Part shown: piece by piece, positions 9,386-19,959 of the stretch
Position numbering within the stretch: position 1 is the first letter of the stretch
Layout: each line of letters begins with the position of its first letter
DNA from: Prorocentrum cordatum
Lineage: Eukaryota > Sar > Dinophyceae > Prorocentrales > Prorocentraceae
DNA: 64,000 nt
NCBI GenBank assembly: GCA_963575745.1
Contig: CAUYUJ010002769.1
Location: 127,501-191,500 of the forward strand
Reading direction: 5' to 3'
Program-made: the position numbers and the translations under genes
The notes under the pieces: generated by a model
The model's input: only the letters and a program-made list of their open reading frames with translations
What the model was told of the DNA's origin: nothing
Databases searched by the model: none

Positions 9386-10438
9386 ATGCGAGAGGACATG
9401 GTGTATCTGCCGGGCAACGACTTGCACACGATCCCAAACGTCTCGAAGCCAGAGGAGTGCTGCACGGCTTGCGCCGAGCTTGCGGCCTGCGTCGCGTGGA
9501 CGTGGGGCCGGCGGCTGAACGAGTCATCGTCAGTGCTGCCACACGGCGCGCACATGTGCTATCTGAAGGGCTCCAAGCCGCGGGTGGTGCTCACGAGGTT
9601 GTTCGACCCTGGTTTCACGTCTGGCTGGACCACGCCAGCTATGAGGCCTGGCTCCATCACCACCCAGTGGCCGATGGACAGGGGCTCGCTCTTGTGCGCC
9701 TCGTCGCTTTCTTTGTCGTCTGTCGGCCAGGGGGCGGCCAGGAGGCTGGTTGCGCTGCAGTACAACATGCGGGCAAGCATTTTCAACTGCGACGAGTACA
9801 TGGTGTTCGCGCTCGACGATGAGACGCCAGTTGCTCCTGGTGTATGGCCAGTGCTGCTGAGGCCAGCCGAGCCCGAGGGGCGAATGGTTGGTAGTGGCAG
9901 CTGGGCGCGCTCCGGCGGCAAGGAGACAGTCGACCGTATGCTCGTCCTCCGTGACAAGTTGCTGCACTGGCGGCTGCTCATACAAAGTGGCCGGTATCGC
10001 TTCCACGACTGGACCGTGGTGGTCGACCCGCAGGCCGTGTTCGTGCCAGGCCGGTTCCGTACGAGGATCCGCGATTTGAGTTATCACCACGACGAGCATA
10101 TGGCCGCGACCTTCGTAACCGCGTGTGGAGACCATCCGAGCCAGGCGCTCGAGGTCCTGTCGCAGAAAGCCGTGGACGCCTGGTCCCTGGGCTGGGAGCG
10201 CTGCCTGGACTTCTTCGCCCCGCAGGCGTCGATCAACCAATCGAAGGAGGAAGGGCTAGTCGATGAATGCCTTGAGATACTGCAGGTCAAGCGCGACACT
10301 GACGCACATTTGCTGAACTCGCCAGACTGCAAGCAGACAGTCAACTGTTCGAACGTGTCTTTCACTGCATATCATCCATTCGGCACGGAGGAGTCGTACA
10401 GGCGATGTCACGAGCAATCCTCGCCCTCGACGCGGTAG
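9386..10438 (+). CDS. PAN/Apple-domain protein with dinoflagellate-type conserved C-terminal domain
   Basis: A 350-residue frame from ATG 9386 to TAG 10438. Residues about 6-60 form a PAN/Apple-type module (GNDLHTIPNVSKPEECCTAC, then CVAWTWG and HMCYLKG), a Cys-paired adhesion or ligand-binding fold usually outside the cell. Residues about 125-345 match a domain common in dinoflagellate proteins (FNCDEYMVFA, then HDWTVVVDPQAVFVPGRFR) that resembles a GT-A glycosyltransferase. The enzyme role is inferred, not shown. Several Cys pairs and NxS/T sites near the C-terminus fit a secreted or membrane protein. The frame stays open upstream to a TGA at 9215-9217 and the PAN module begins almost at the Met, so a signal peptide on an upstream exon is likely. 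No frameshift is seen. This is the best-supported intact gene in the window. Confidence 0.75.
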   Translation: MREDMVYLPGNDLHTIPNVSKPEECCTACAELAACVAWTWGRRLNESSSVLPHGAHMCYLKGSKPRVVLTRLFDPGFTSGWTTPAMRPGSITTQWPMDRGSLLCASSLSLSSVGQGAARRLVALQYNMRASIFNCDEYMVFALDDETPVAPGVWPVLLRPAEPEGRMVGSGSWARSGGKETVDRMLVLRDKLLHWRLLIQSGRYRFHDWTVVVDPQAVFVPGRFRTRIRDLSYHHDEHMAATFVTACGDHPSQALEVLSQKAVDAWSLGWERCLDFFAPQASINQSKEEGLVDECLEILQVKRDTDAHLLNSPDCKQTVNCSNVSFTAYHPFGTEESYRRCHEQSSPSTR

Positions 10439-11289
10439 CAGAGTAGTTAGGAGTAGTTAGGCACTGCGGCACGTCTTCTTTTGTTGTGGTGGAGTGGTGG
10501 GCAGGGGCTGGGTGGCAGCCAGGGGTGGGGTGGAGGGGTGCGGTACAGTCAAACGTGCAAGCGCACGAGTGCGGCCAGCGCGCTCAGATAGCAGTATTGC
10601 TGAGCATGGGCGCCGTTCCCTGACCTGTCCATGCTTCTGTTTGTTCTTGCTATATAAGTTTTTGCCTCTCTCTCTGTACTCTTTCTCTCACTTTTGTATG
10701 ACGCCTTGACGCTGCGTCTCGTTGCCCCATCGACGTTGTTGATTCTGGAGAGGCGGCTCAATTCATTCGGTGTTCAGTCCCTGCTCGAATTGTAGTTTAA
10801 AGAGAGAGGTTTCTGGCACCCTCTTTGAATGCTGTAACCTAACTTTTTCAAAAGGTTGTACGGGTTCCTGACCGCTGGGCGAGCTCCCCGTGGAGGTGGA
10901 GCATCCGCCCCGAAGAAAGCGATCATTATAGATTATCACAGGTAAGTCTTCCAAGTGTGACTACGCCGAGCTGCCTAGAGCATCTTCCGTGGACGGGCTA
11001 ACGGCGATATAGGTAACGATGGTGTAGGTTTCGGTAGTGAGGGAACGCGTGGTTCGCGCTTTCCTACAACTCGCTGTGTCGTGTTCGCTCGATTCATCTG
11101 CAGATTGCACACGTAGGAAAGTGTGGTTCGTGAATTCCCAGACGTTGGTTCCCAACATCACCGTTAAGCAACATCGCCGTTAGCCCGGCTTTGGACCCTG
11201 GGCGGTCGGATCAAGCGCCGGGCAGGGGGTGACAGAGAACATGTTGTGGAGGGGTGACTGGCAAGTTGCCCGAGTAACGATCGGCGGCG
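10439..11289. other. 3' flank and intergenic DNA, no gene found
   Basis: It begins with a GAGTAGTTAG direct repeat just after the stop, a T-rich stretch at 10625-10690, then unique moderate-GC sequence. A perfect-looking CAG|GTAAGT is at 10939-10947 but has no coding exon in front of it. Confidence 0.5.
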
Positions 11290-11450
11290 AGCAAGGGGGG
11301 AAGTGAGAACGAGAAGGCCTTCTCAGAAGGCGGCGGGGCTTCTCAGAAGCCCTCCGGCCTTCTGAGAGGGTTTTTTTGTTATCTTCGGGGAAATCTTACA
11401 ATGCTTCTCGGACCCGCCCCCTCTCACTTCCCCCCAGGGCGCGCCGCCGA
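11290..11450. repeat. Dispersed repeat F3, copy a
   Basis: It contains GAAGGC.TTCTCAGAAGGCGGC, then TTTTTTGTTATCTTCGGGGAA, then CTCTCACTTCCCCCC. The same order recurs at 12168-12280 and 49985-50115. Short palindromes (CTTCTCAGAAG) sit at the left end. Confidence 0.65.
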
Positions 11451-11564
11451 AAATGATTTGCGCCCGCCGCGGCATCGTGGATGCCCTGTTCGTTGCCGGC
11501 GCGGTGAGGCCGACCTTGCCGCAGGCCTTCATACCCGCAAAAACATGCGCTGTTGCCCTCTGAG

Positions 11565-11930
11565 CCTCCCGTCGCTGCCCCTCCCAATCCACACCTCCCA
11601 GCCCATCCTCTTTCCCACCTTCCTCATTCAAGCAGTAGCGAAGCGCTGGCTCGCCTATGGGCCCAGCAAAGAATGTTCTGAGAACCTTTTGTGGTTTGCA
11701 AAGTTTGCACCAAATGTCCTTAGAGCATTTCTGTCTGGGGCTGTCTTGTTTTAACACATCGCCTGTATGTTCAAACAACATGGTTTTTGTTTTTATAATT
11801 ATTTGGGGCTCAAAGACTTTTTCGTGGTAGCCCTATAGGAATGCCGGGACGGTCGGTCCCTACTCAACGTCGCTGCCCCCCCATCCACATCTCTCAGCCC
11901 ATCCTCTTTCCCACCCTCCTCACCCTCCTC
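11565..11930. repeat. Direct repeat about 300 bp apart (GTCGCTGCCCC block)
   Basis: GTCGCTGCCCCTCCCAATCCACACCTCCC..CCATCCTCTTTCCCACC is present near 11570 and again near 11868 with small changes. The DNA between is unique. Confidence 0.6.
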
Positions 11931-11952
11931 CTCTGTCTTCTTCTGGGCTTTC

Positions 11953-12166
11953 CTGATGGGGTCGGAGCAGATGGGGTCGGAGGACTCCGCATCGCCGATG
12001 TAACGGCGATACGGCTCGATGTTGAGCCCGAGTTGTTCACGTCGGCGTCGCCGATGCATCGCCGACGCCGACGATGCCTAGCCGGTGCATCGCCGATGCA
12101 TCGCCGATACATCGCCGATGCATCGTCAGTGTATCGGCGATGCGGCGCGATCCTCCGACCCCATCG
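11953..12166. repeat. Foldback element family F2, copy a
   Basis: The left arm GATGGGGTCGGAGGACTCCGC and the right arm GCGATCCTCCGACCCCATC are inverted. The centre is a series of ATCGCCGATGC / GCATCGGCGAT palindromic words, plus a direct repeat GCATCGCCGATACATCGCCG. It lies directly before F3 copy b. Other copies are at 26.6, 57.3 and 62.1 kb. Confidence 0.75.
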
Positions 12167-12167
12167 A

Positions 12168-12280
12168 TTTTTTTTGTGTCTTCGGGGAAGGCTTAGAAAA
12201 CTTCTCAGAAGCCCGGGGGACTGTGAGCCTGCTGAGAAGGCCCGCCCCTTGTCACTTTCCCCCGTGCTCGCCGCCGCCCA
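12168..12280. repeat. Dispersed repeat F3, copy b
   Basis: TTTTTTTGTGTCTTCGGGGA, AACTTCTCAGAAGCCC, GCTGAGAAGGCCCGCCCC and TTGTCACTTTCCCCC are in the same order as copy a. It is joined end to end with F2 copy a. Confidence 0.65.
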
Positions 12281-12639
12281 CCCTCCTCAGCCTCCTCCTC
12301 CTCTGGCTTCTTCTCCCCTCTCCATTCGTCCGCCAAGACCTTTGCCTTGATGCCTGACGTCGTGGGTGGCGCCCCCACCAGCTCCTGAGACGGTGGTGGC
12401 TTGGCAGGATGGCGGGCGCGACGGGGGCGGCCACGCTGGTGCAGAACTCATGAGGCAGAACAGTACGAGTGGGGATCCAATTGCGGTGACGCATGGTTGC
12501 GTTCGTCGAGAGTGATGCGCAACGCTGCAGCTTAGGCGATTGGGGGTCGTCCTCGGTCGCGATCCGAAATCCGTTTTTTCCTCGGCACGTAGGGGCTCTC
12601 ACTCCTCTTACCTGAAGAACGGGTCGGGTGTGCCCGGTT

Positions 12640-13050
12640 TTTGGGCTGGTGCCTGGCTGGTGGGCGCCTCGTGGGCGCCTCTTGTGTGTGTGTGTGGGCC
12701 GAGGCTTCGCCTGGGCCCCACCCGTCGACCCTCGTGGGCGACTCGTGGGCGCCTCTTGCGCTGGGTGTGTGGACGGCGGGTGCGCCCGGTGCCGGCCCGA
12801 GGGCGCCTCCTGGACCGCCTCGCGGGCGCCTCGCGCGCTGAGCGGGTGCGCAGAGGGTGTCGCCTGCCGCCTGCCCGTGGGCGCCTCGCGGGTGCCTCGT
12901 GCGCTGGACGGGTTGGCCGAGGTTTCGCCCGGTGCCGGCCCGTTGGCCGCCGGCAGGCCCCCGTGGGCGGCTTGTGGGCGCCTCGTGCGCTAGATGGGCG
13001 TGCCGAGGTTTCGCCCGGTGCCCGCCCGTGGGCGCCTTGTGCGCTGGACG
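12640..13050. repeat. GC-rich degenerate tandem repeat (GTGGGCGCCTCGTG words)
   Basis: GGGCGCCTC followed by (G/T)TGCGCTGG and GCCGAGGTTTCGCCCGGTGC recur every 30-110 bases. The period is irregular and the copies have diverged. The wide open frames on both strands come from this repeat. Bases 12281-12639 hold nothing recognisable. Confidence 0.65.
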
Positions 13051-13265
13051 GCCGCAGCTTGCACCAAGTATCCTGCACCACATGGCCCGCACTGCGCAGC
13101 TTGCACCACGCGGCTTGCACCACACAGTTTGCATCACATGCATTGCCCCGCGCAGCCCACACCGCACAGCTTACACCACGCAGCTTGCGCCGCGCAGTCT
13201 GCACCACACAGCTTGCGCCACGTGGTGCAAACTTGAGCCGCATAGCCTACACCACCTAGAATTAA
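13051..13265. repeat. 15-bp tandem repeat (CAGCTTGCACCACG)
   Basis: About 14 degenerate copies of CGCAGCTTGCACCACG (period about 15) run to 13260, with C-to-T and A-to-G changes. Confidence 0.75.
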
Positions 13266-14499
13266 ACCGCATAGCTTACAACGTGCAGTAACTTCATATC
13301 TAGGGTCCTCAAATGTTTCCTTCGAACTCGAATTTGATGCTCAATTGCAGTTATTGCATTAAGACGGTTCTCGCTCACTGGCCGCCCACAGCATTTCCGT
13401 TGGTTGTAGTCGAGACAAAGTACACAACAGTCCAAAGAGAGTCACCAGGAAGACCCGAGAGATCTCCCAACAAAAAAACTAAAAGGATCCAACACTGGCC
13501 AGGACGACCGAAATATTGAAGATAGCGGACCATGGCAAGCATTGCCAGACTGCGGCCGAAGGTGGACTGGACTGCCGCAACATACCTCCCGGCTTGGAGG
13601 ACTTCATTTTGTTATCGTGATGTTAGTTTCCTGGGCAGTCGTGGGATCTCTTGACCGACTCTTGGACCCTCCTGGGGATTTCTGGGTCCCTTCCGGACCG
13701 TCTGCAAACTGTGTTGAGCCCTTTTGTGTGGTCGTCGCCCATCTCGAAGGCGCTCTGAAGGCCATATTCGGCAATTCTGGAGAAATCTTGCAGCCTCTCA
13801 GAGACGACCGTTGCCGAGAAGAGGGATACACTTCCCGAGCCGACTGGCAATAGGTCTAGGCTAATTTACTCTGGCCGTTGTGGGGCGGTATTGGGGCATC
13901 TTCGGGTTATGTTTGGGGTTTTTGGACCGTCTTAGTTTCCTCTGTGGGCCTCCCTGGGGGCCTGGGACTGAGGCGACCCCAGGGTATTCCGGAGGCCATC
14001 GGAGGCCATCCTAGGAGGTGGGGAAGGAGGAACAGAGAGGGAGAAAGATGGCTTGCAAGCCTATGCAGAGACTATGCGCTTAGCAACTGGATGCGAAGAA
14101 GCACATGGTTCTGACGTGTTCCAGTCTCCAGCGTTCCTTGACAGCGGTTGCTAAAAAGGATTTCAAGAAGGTAAATTATTTCAATCACCACAGACCTCGT
14201 GGAGTCCCCAGCTCCCGTCCTGGACTACGACGGAAATCCCAATCCCGAACGTGCCCGCTCGAGGATGGTTCTTCCCAGGTCCCGACCATGGTGCGTCCAG
14301 CGACCGTATCATGTGCATCCCGTTTGTGATTGTTCTTGCAGCTGCGTAGTTTCAGTGTTTGTATGGGTGCCTCGTGCTGACATGCCTGAGGGTTCAGCAT
14401 TGCACCCTGAGCTGAGAAATACTGAAGACGTGCCCAACCCCCCATACAACACGAGGCTACTATAGACAGGAACGCTCAATGCATAAGAACACACTGAGG
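13266..14499. other. Unique DNA without a recognisable gene
   Basis: Moderate GC, no satellite. Open frames are short or Pro/Gly-rich and do not connect. A frame at 13542-13853 has a hydrophobic stretch (FVIVMLVSWAVVGSL) but matches no family I know. Confidence 0.45.
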
Positions 14500-15470
14500 G
14501 GTCTGCAGTATGCTTCAACACCTCGCCAAAGAGGTCTCGACGAGGGTGCGCATGTCCCTCCGCTCCCCTGGACCTCCCAGGAGCCGACGAGCGTTGTGAC
14601 ACTTGCACAGGTCGCAGCCCGCCATGGCGCCGCGATGTCTCGTCTGGGGCTGCGTGTCCATCCGCCTCACTGGACCTCCCAAGAGTTCACGAATGTGGCG
14701 GCAGTTGTGCAGTTGGCTGCCCCTCCAGGGATCCGCTAGGTCTCGTCTGGATGTGCGGATCCGCGAGGTCTCGTCTGGATGTGCGCACAGCTCCACTCCG
14801 CTGAACCTCCCAGGAACACACGAAAGTGGCCGGAGTTGCGCGCTGCGCCGCCCCTCCGGTGAGCAGCTCAGTCTCGTCTGGATGTGCGTACAGGTCCACT
14901 CCGCTGGACCTCCCAGGGGCACACGAAAGTGGCGAGAGTTGCGCAGATGTCTGACCCCAAGGGCGCCGCGAGGTTGAGCTTGGGTGTGCAGCTCCACTCC
15001 GGTGGACCTCCCAGGTGCACTCGAAAGTGGCGAGAGTTGCGCAGATGTCTGAGCCCAAGGGAGCCGCGCCGCGATGTCTAGTCTGGCTGTGCAGCTCGAC
15101 TCCTGTAGGCTTTCCAGGAACACACGGAAGTGGTGACAGTTGCGCAGTTGGTTGCTTGCCAGGGAGTGGCGAGGTCTCGCCAAGATGTGCGTACAATGTT
15201 TCTCCGCTAGACGTCCCTGGAGCCAACGCAAGTGGCGACTCGTTCGCAGTCGGGTGTTTCTTCAGGGAGCAGCGAGGTCTCGTCTCAATGTACGTACATC
15301 TCCACTCGACTCGACGTCTCAGGAGCCCACGAAAGTGGCGAGAGCTGCTCACTTGGCTGCCCCTCCCCAGGGGAGCCGCGAGGTGAAACCTGGATGTGTA
15401 CAACTCCTCTCCGCACCTCCCAGGAGCACACAACAGTAGCGACAGTTGCGCACTTGGCAGCTTACCAGAG
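14500..15470. repeat. 102-bp minisatellite, nine copies
   Basis: A unit with (C/G)CTGGACCTCCCAGGAGC, ACGAAAGTGGCGAGAGTTGC and GTCTCGTCTGGATGTGC repeats with anchors at 14575, 14677, 14808, 14911, 15009, 15112, 15214, 15317 and 15418. Spacing is 98-103 bases except one of 131, which carries an extra copy of GTCTCGTCTGGATGTGCG. The period equals 34 codons, so both strands show long repeat-peptide frames. No evidence favours translation. Confidence 0.85.
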
Positions 15471-16182
15471 AGCCTTGAGGTTCAGCCTGAGCGGTCGAAA
15501 AGGAAACACACAGCCAGTAGGAGGGAGAAGGAGGCGGGAGGAAGATGGGAGGAGGTTCGCGAGCCAAGCGCTATTCAAACCTAGAACCCAGCAAAGGAGG
15601 GTTGGGAGCAAACTGTACCATACAGTGTCAGGACAGCGCAGGCAGGTGACCGAGCTGGGACGGCGGGTAGGAGCTTTGCGCTCTTCATTGCCGCTGTTGC
15701 CACCACTGCTCTGCGTTGGCAGGCGGCATTGTTTCCTACCGCCACAACCACACTTCACCATCGCCCACCACTCATCTACGCCCCACCATAGGGTACAGAA
15801 AAGCGATACCACCACCACCACCACCACCAGCGAAGCCCACCCACGCCGCTTCCCCTTGGTTGGGGCAGGGGATGTCTTGAGCGGGAGTGGGGCCCCCCTT
15901 GACTCCTCACCCTTGGGCAGGGGATGTCTTGAGCTGGTGGTGGCCGTGTCGCTGATCCTTGATACCACCGCCCACCGTCACCACAAAGCGCCACCGCTTC
16001 CGCCACCACAAACCACTCGTGATGCCGTGGCCGCCGCCGCCCGCGCCACCACAGACGGGGCCACCGCGCACCCTCGCGAGCGCCGCCGTCAGCCACCGCC
16101 GCTCACCGACCCCGCCGCCGCACAGCCCCATACATCCGGCAGCTCGGCTTTGTTCCAGACATGCCCCCCCCCAGACCTCTCG
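15471..16182. other. No gene found; short ACC repeat and a local duplication
   Basis: A (ACC)n run is at about 15807-15830. GGCAGGGGATGTCTTGAGC occurs at 15863 and 15914, a 51-bp duplication. The rest is unique GC-rich DNA. Confidence 0.5.
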
Positions 16183-16320
16183 ACTCCTCCTCCTCCTCCT
16201 CCTCCTCCTCCTCCTCCTCCTCCTCCTCCTTTTCCTCCTCCTTTTCCTCCTCCTGCTCATCCTCCTCTTCGTCCTCCTCTTCTTCCTCTTCGTCCTCGTC
16301 CTCCTCCTCCTCTGCCTCAA
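16183..16320. repeat. TCC/CTC trinucleotide microsatellite
   Basis: About 45 near-perfect CCT/TCC units with T-rich interruptions. It encodes poly-Ser, Leu or Pro in the three plus frames. Confidence 0.95.
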
Positions 16321-16607
16321 TAGTCCGGGAGCTAGATCTGTATTCAACGGAGACGGCTGTCTGGTTTTGGTCGATCCGCCGGGTGTCTTTGTTGGGCTTT
16401 GACCCCCTCTGGGAGCCTGGAGCATGCCCCCCCTGGCTTTGCCTCGGTCGGGGATGTGGGCCGATGTGGTCGCAAGTTGCGCAGACCCGCTCGGAGTCGG
16501 TCGCCCGGCCTCTCCAGGTGTTGTTCCCCGTATCCTAAGATGGGGTTATTGTTATTATTTGGACGCCTTCTCTTCCTCCTTCCTCTTCTTCTTCTTCTTC
16601 TCCTCCT

Positions 16608-16805
16608 CCTCCTCATACCTAGACGTACTCATACACAGACTTACTCATACACATACTTACTCATACTCAGACCTGATCATATTAACGTACTCATACTCAG
16701 ACCCATCCATACTCCGACCTACTCATACTAAGACTTACTCATGCTGAGACTCACTCATACCCAGACTTACTCATACTCAGACCTTCTCATTGTCTGACTT
16801 ACTCA
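16608..16805. repeat. About 16-bp repeat (ACTCATACTCAGACTT)
   Basis: About a dozen degenerate copies of ACTCATAC(A/T)CAGACTT(A) follow a short TCC microsatellite, with lengths of 11-17 bases. Confidence 0.8.
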
Positions 16806-16813
16806 ACACGCAG

Positions 16814-17085
16814 CAGATTGTGAGGATGTCTTAGGCGGGGCGCTGACTTCAGCACCCCTGAGGGGAGCCGCCAAGGGGTATGACACGGTCCCGTTCGCGG
16901 CCGTTTTGTGGGGATGTCTCAAGCGGTTTGCCTGTTACCTGTCCCAACATATTTCGTTTGGAAAGCAGATTGTGAGGATGTCTCAGGCGGGGCGCTGGTT
17001 TCAGCACTCCTAAGGGGAGCCGCCGAGGGGTATGACACGGTCCCGTTCGCGGCCGTGTTGTAGGGATGTCTCAAGCGGTTTGCTT
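16814..17085. repeat. 152-bp tandem duplication
   Basis: CAGATTGTGAGGATGTCT begins at 16814 and 16966. Both copies continue with AGGCGGGGCGCTG, GGTATGACACGGTCCC and GGATGTCTCAAGCGGTTTGC. Identity is high (a handful of differences), so the duplication is recent. Confidence 0.9.
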
Positions 17086-17090
17086 GCCTT

Positions 17091-17789
17091 CTGCTTTTCT
17101 CCCCTAACGTAGACGCGCTCTTATAACAAAACTATCATAGACACATGTTCACCATAGCACTACCCTACAATACGAGATGCACATATGGCTCATATGGCTA
17201 AATTTTCATTTAAGTACCCCAAATACAAGATTACCTTTTCAAAAGGATGCACATATGGGGAGCTCCACGCAGAGAGTCATTTGTGTCCTGATCTGCATCC
17301 GAGGCGGCGGCGGCGACGGTATCGCAGTGGTCGTGGGCCGCCTCCCTTGGCAAAGCTAAGTACAATCGGAGTGGGTACGCAGGTCGAGACTTGGGACGAA
17401 GACAGACAGCAGTGCCCACGGACGTTTGAGACAAGGAGGTCGCCTGCCCAGCAGCGGCCGCAGCTGGTCTTGAACAAGATTGGCTGTCGGCCATCGTGCC
17501 CATGCTCTGTGCGTGCCCGTCTGGGGCGTGCCAAGCTCAGACATACGACGTCGTGGTTTTGTTCGCAACGCGGCTCCCCACAGGTCTGGAGCCCCTCCCA
17601 GGGACCTGTTTTTCATCTGGGGTGTGGTGAGAGGCCCCGTGGCCCGGCAAGGCCCCCCGCGGGGGGGCGAAAGCTGGAACAGAATTCCAGCCGCGTTTTG
17701 TTCCGCGGCGACGTCGGGGAAGAGCAGCGGAACGGCACCGTTTTCCCATCAGCGCGAAGCCCGAAGGGAACAGCATATAACCTCTCTCG
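17091..17789. other. No gene found
   Basis: A plus frame from 17185 to 17796 is open but Arg/Pro-rich after its first 30 residues, and it matches no family. The stretch 17430-17580 resembles 18840-18970 (GCCTGCCCAGCAGCGGC versus GCCTGCCCGACAGCGGC, then GGCATCGTGCCCATG-like), pointing to a dispersed repeat. Confidence 0.4.
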
Positions 17790-18175
17790 GGGGTGAAAAC
17801 TCGGCCAGCGGGACCATGGCCACGCTGGTGGGGATAGGGTCGGTGAAACCATGCTCAGTTAGTGATCGTTGTTTTACTCATTGTGTTGCCGATCGGCGCG
17901 GGCCCTCGCACCCCTCCACCCCCGTGGAGTGGATCTGGGCTGTTTTGGGCGCCTGTTTCGAGCAGGTGCAGTCTCCCCCATGGGACGCACTGTTTGCAAA
18001 CAGTCGCACTAAGCAGAGGTCTGGAGCCAGACCACCCTCTCCCCCTCCCTTCCGCCCAATTTTTAAACGCCGAATAAAAAAGTACGCTCACCATCGGTGG
18101 TAAAAACTTGGCCAGCGAGACCAAGGCCACGCCAATGGGGATAGGGTCGGTGAATCGGTGAAACCATGCTTAGCT
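17790..18175. repeat. Direct repeats 303 bp apart
   Basis: AACTCGGCCAGCGGGACCA..GGCCACGC..GGGGATAGGGTCGGTGAAACC at about 17798-17852 recurs at about 18106-18165 with few changes. The intervening DNA is unique. Confidence 0.75.
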
Positions 18176-18184
18176 GAGCCTCAG

Positions 18185-18337
18185 GCCTCGAGGCTGGAGG
18201 GCGCAGTGCGCAGCTCCATCGGCAGCCTCTCGGCGGAGCTCGCCGCTGGCGGAGACGCCGCGCTGCGCGCCCACGCCGAGCTCAGCGGCTCGGGGGAGCG
18301 GCTGGCGGAGCGGGCGCGGGGCCGCCTCGGCCTGTGA
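18185..18337 (+). CDS. Candidate terminal exon of an unidentified gene
   Basis: After an AG (GAGCCTCAG, ending 18184) a frame encodes 50 residues, starting ASRLEGAVRSSIGSLSAELA and ending ARGRLGL with TGA at 18335-18337. Composition is Ala/Leu/Glu/Arg as in a helical or coiled-coil segment, with a strong third-position G/C bias. Upstream the frame closes at TAG 18143, so an exon start between 18146 and 18185 fits. No upstream exon is identified. The CTC microsatellite begins 80 bases later, in what would be the 3' UTR. Confidence 0.35.
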   Translation, partial: ASRLEGAVRSSIGSLSAELAAGGDAALRAHAELSGSGERLAERARGRLGL

Positions 18338-18416
18338 GCCGAGGGGCATCGGTCTCCTCCGCGTGGCTCCCCTGCGCTCCTCCGCTCGTGCTGCTCTCGT
18401 CGGGGCGATCGACGTG

Positions 18417-18752
18417 GGTCCTCCTCCTCCTCCTCCTCCTCCTCCTCCTCCTCCTCCTCCTCCTCCTCCTCGCTCCTTCTCGCTCCTTCTCGCTCCTCCT
18501 CTTCCTCCTCGCTCCTTCTTGCTCCTCCTCGCTTCTCCTCGCTCCTCCTCGCTCCTCCTCCTCCTCGCTCCTTGCTCCTCCTCCTCCTCGCTCCTCGCTC
18601 CTCCTCCTCCTCCTCCTCCTCTCCTCCTCCTCCTCTTCCTCCTCCCCTCCTCCCTTCTCCCCTCCTCCTCTCCTCCTCCTCATCCTCCTCCTCCTCCCTC
18701 CTCCTCGCTCCTCCGCCTCCTCCTCCTCCTCCTCCTCCTCCCTCCTTCTCCT
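18417..18752. repeat. Long CTC/CCT microsatellite with CGCTCCT interruptions
   Basis: About 330 bases of TCC repeats, a perfect block at 18419-18473 and then CTCGCTCCTTCT-type variants. The complementary strand is a GGA purine tract able to form triplex DNA. Confidence 0.95.
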
Positions 18753-19139
18753 CCTACAGGGTACGGAAGTGAGGGGCACAAGGACCAACAGCGAGTCCGG
18801 CTCATGTTGGGCAGGCCTCGCTGTCTGTGCCGCCGCGGGCGTTGTCCATCTGAGGCAGAAGGCCGCCTGCCCGACAGCGGCAGCTACAAGTTCTGGACAC
18901 CACGTGTTGTAGGGCATCGTGCCAATGCGTTCCGTGCCCATGTCGGGCGTCCATCTTTCGTGCTCCTCCCCAGACAGCAGGCGCTCCAACTTGGTTCAAT
19001 GCCTGGGCCCTGGAGGTCTGGATGACTTCCCTGTCGGGCAGTTTCTCGTACTGAGTCGACGCCGGGCCGTCATAACACAAAAACTCTAGCTGCTTGACGG
19101 TCCCAGGGACCGGTGAAGGCCCCTGGGCGACCCGTCTGC
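18753..19139. other. No gene; related to 17.43-17.58 kb
   Basis: Unique-looking DNA that partly repeats the 17.4-17.6 kb sequence around GCCTGCCC.ACAGCGGC. No coherent reading frame. Confidence 0.4.
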
Positions 19140-19277
19140 GCTCCTCCTCCCTCCTCCTCTGTCCTCCCTCCTCGTCCCCCTCCTCGCCCTCCTCGCCCTC
19201 CTTCTCGCTCCTCCTCCTCCTCCACCTCCTCCTCCTCCTCCTCCTCCTCCTCCTCCTCCTCCTCCTCCTCCTCCTCG
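19140..19277. repeat. CTC microsatellite
   Basis: Perfect CCT units from about 19220 to 19276, with imperfect CTC/CGCC units before that. Confidence 0.95.
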
Positions 19278-19959
19278 TGGCTCCTCCGTGCGCGGCGCGG
19301 AGAGCCGAAGCCCGCGCGAGCGAGCCTGGGCCCAGCCTCAGTCGGGGCAGACCTCCTCGCGCCGCGGGGATCCTGAGACCTTGGCGTCTCTATTTTTTCG
19401 AGCCCGCTGTGTTTGCCCCGTGTGGGGGGCCAGGACTCTCGCAGATCGGTGCGGCTCGAAATTCGGTGCAGAGAGATTGGGTGCAGCGTGTTTGTTCACT
19501 ACGTTTTTTTTGTTGCCAAGTCCGATCTCAAGGTCCTCGCGCCGCGGCAAAGTCACGGCGGGCAGCTTCTGGCAGCTTTCCGCTCCCGGGGGGCCCTCGC
19601 CAGGCCCCTGGGCTGTGGGAGAACGGCCCCGGCCACGCAAAGCCTGTCCAGGGGAAGGGGCACGTCGCAGAAAGCCACGACGTCGGACGTGTGTGTCCTC
19701 CTCGTGCTCCCCAGGCATCGGCGGCTCGAAAGATCGATGCGGCCGGTTTCTCTCAATGTTGGGTCTCCGGAGGACCGTCCCCCAAAGCATTCGAGCTGGA
19801 AAAGCTTGCCCAGGGGGCAGTGACCAACAGATGCGGGGGCCCACGCCCCGAAAAACAATAGCACATCGAGCCGCCGGGCGACAGCAGCCCCCAAAGCGCC
19901 GCAGGCGCCACGGGCGCCGCAGCACTTGCAGGCTCCCTCCTCCTTCTCCTCCAGGCGAC
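19278..19959. other. No confidently supported gene
   Basis: Two plus frames stay open. The stretch encoding ARKIDAAGFSQCWVSGG near 19730 has fair composition but no known family. It may be the 5' part of the retroelement remnant that follows. Confidence 0.35.

Noticed and set aside
10939-10947. Consensus 5' splice site CAG|GTAAGT
   Set aside because: No coding exon in front of it. A nine-base match is expected by chance in a window this size.
12540-13291. Overlapping long frames on both strands
   Set aside because: Produced by the GC-rich GGGCGCCTC repeat and the 15-mer array.
18334-18912. Poly-Leu/Ser/Pro frames over CTC tracts, also near 16.2, 19.2, 31.2, 55.2 and 59.6 kb
   Set aside because: Trinucleotide microsatellites give homopolymer peptides in all frames.
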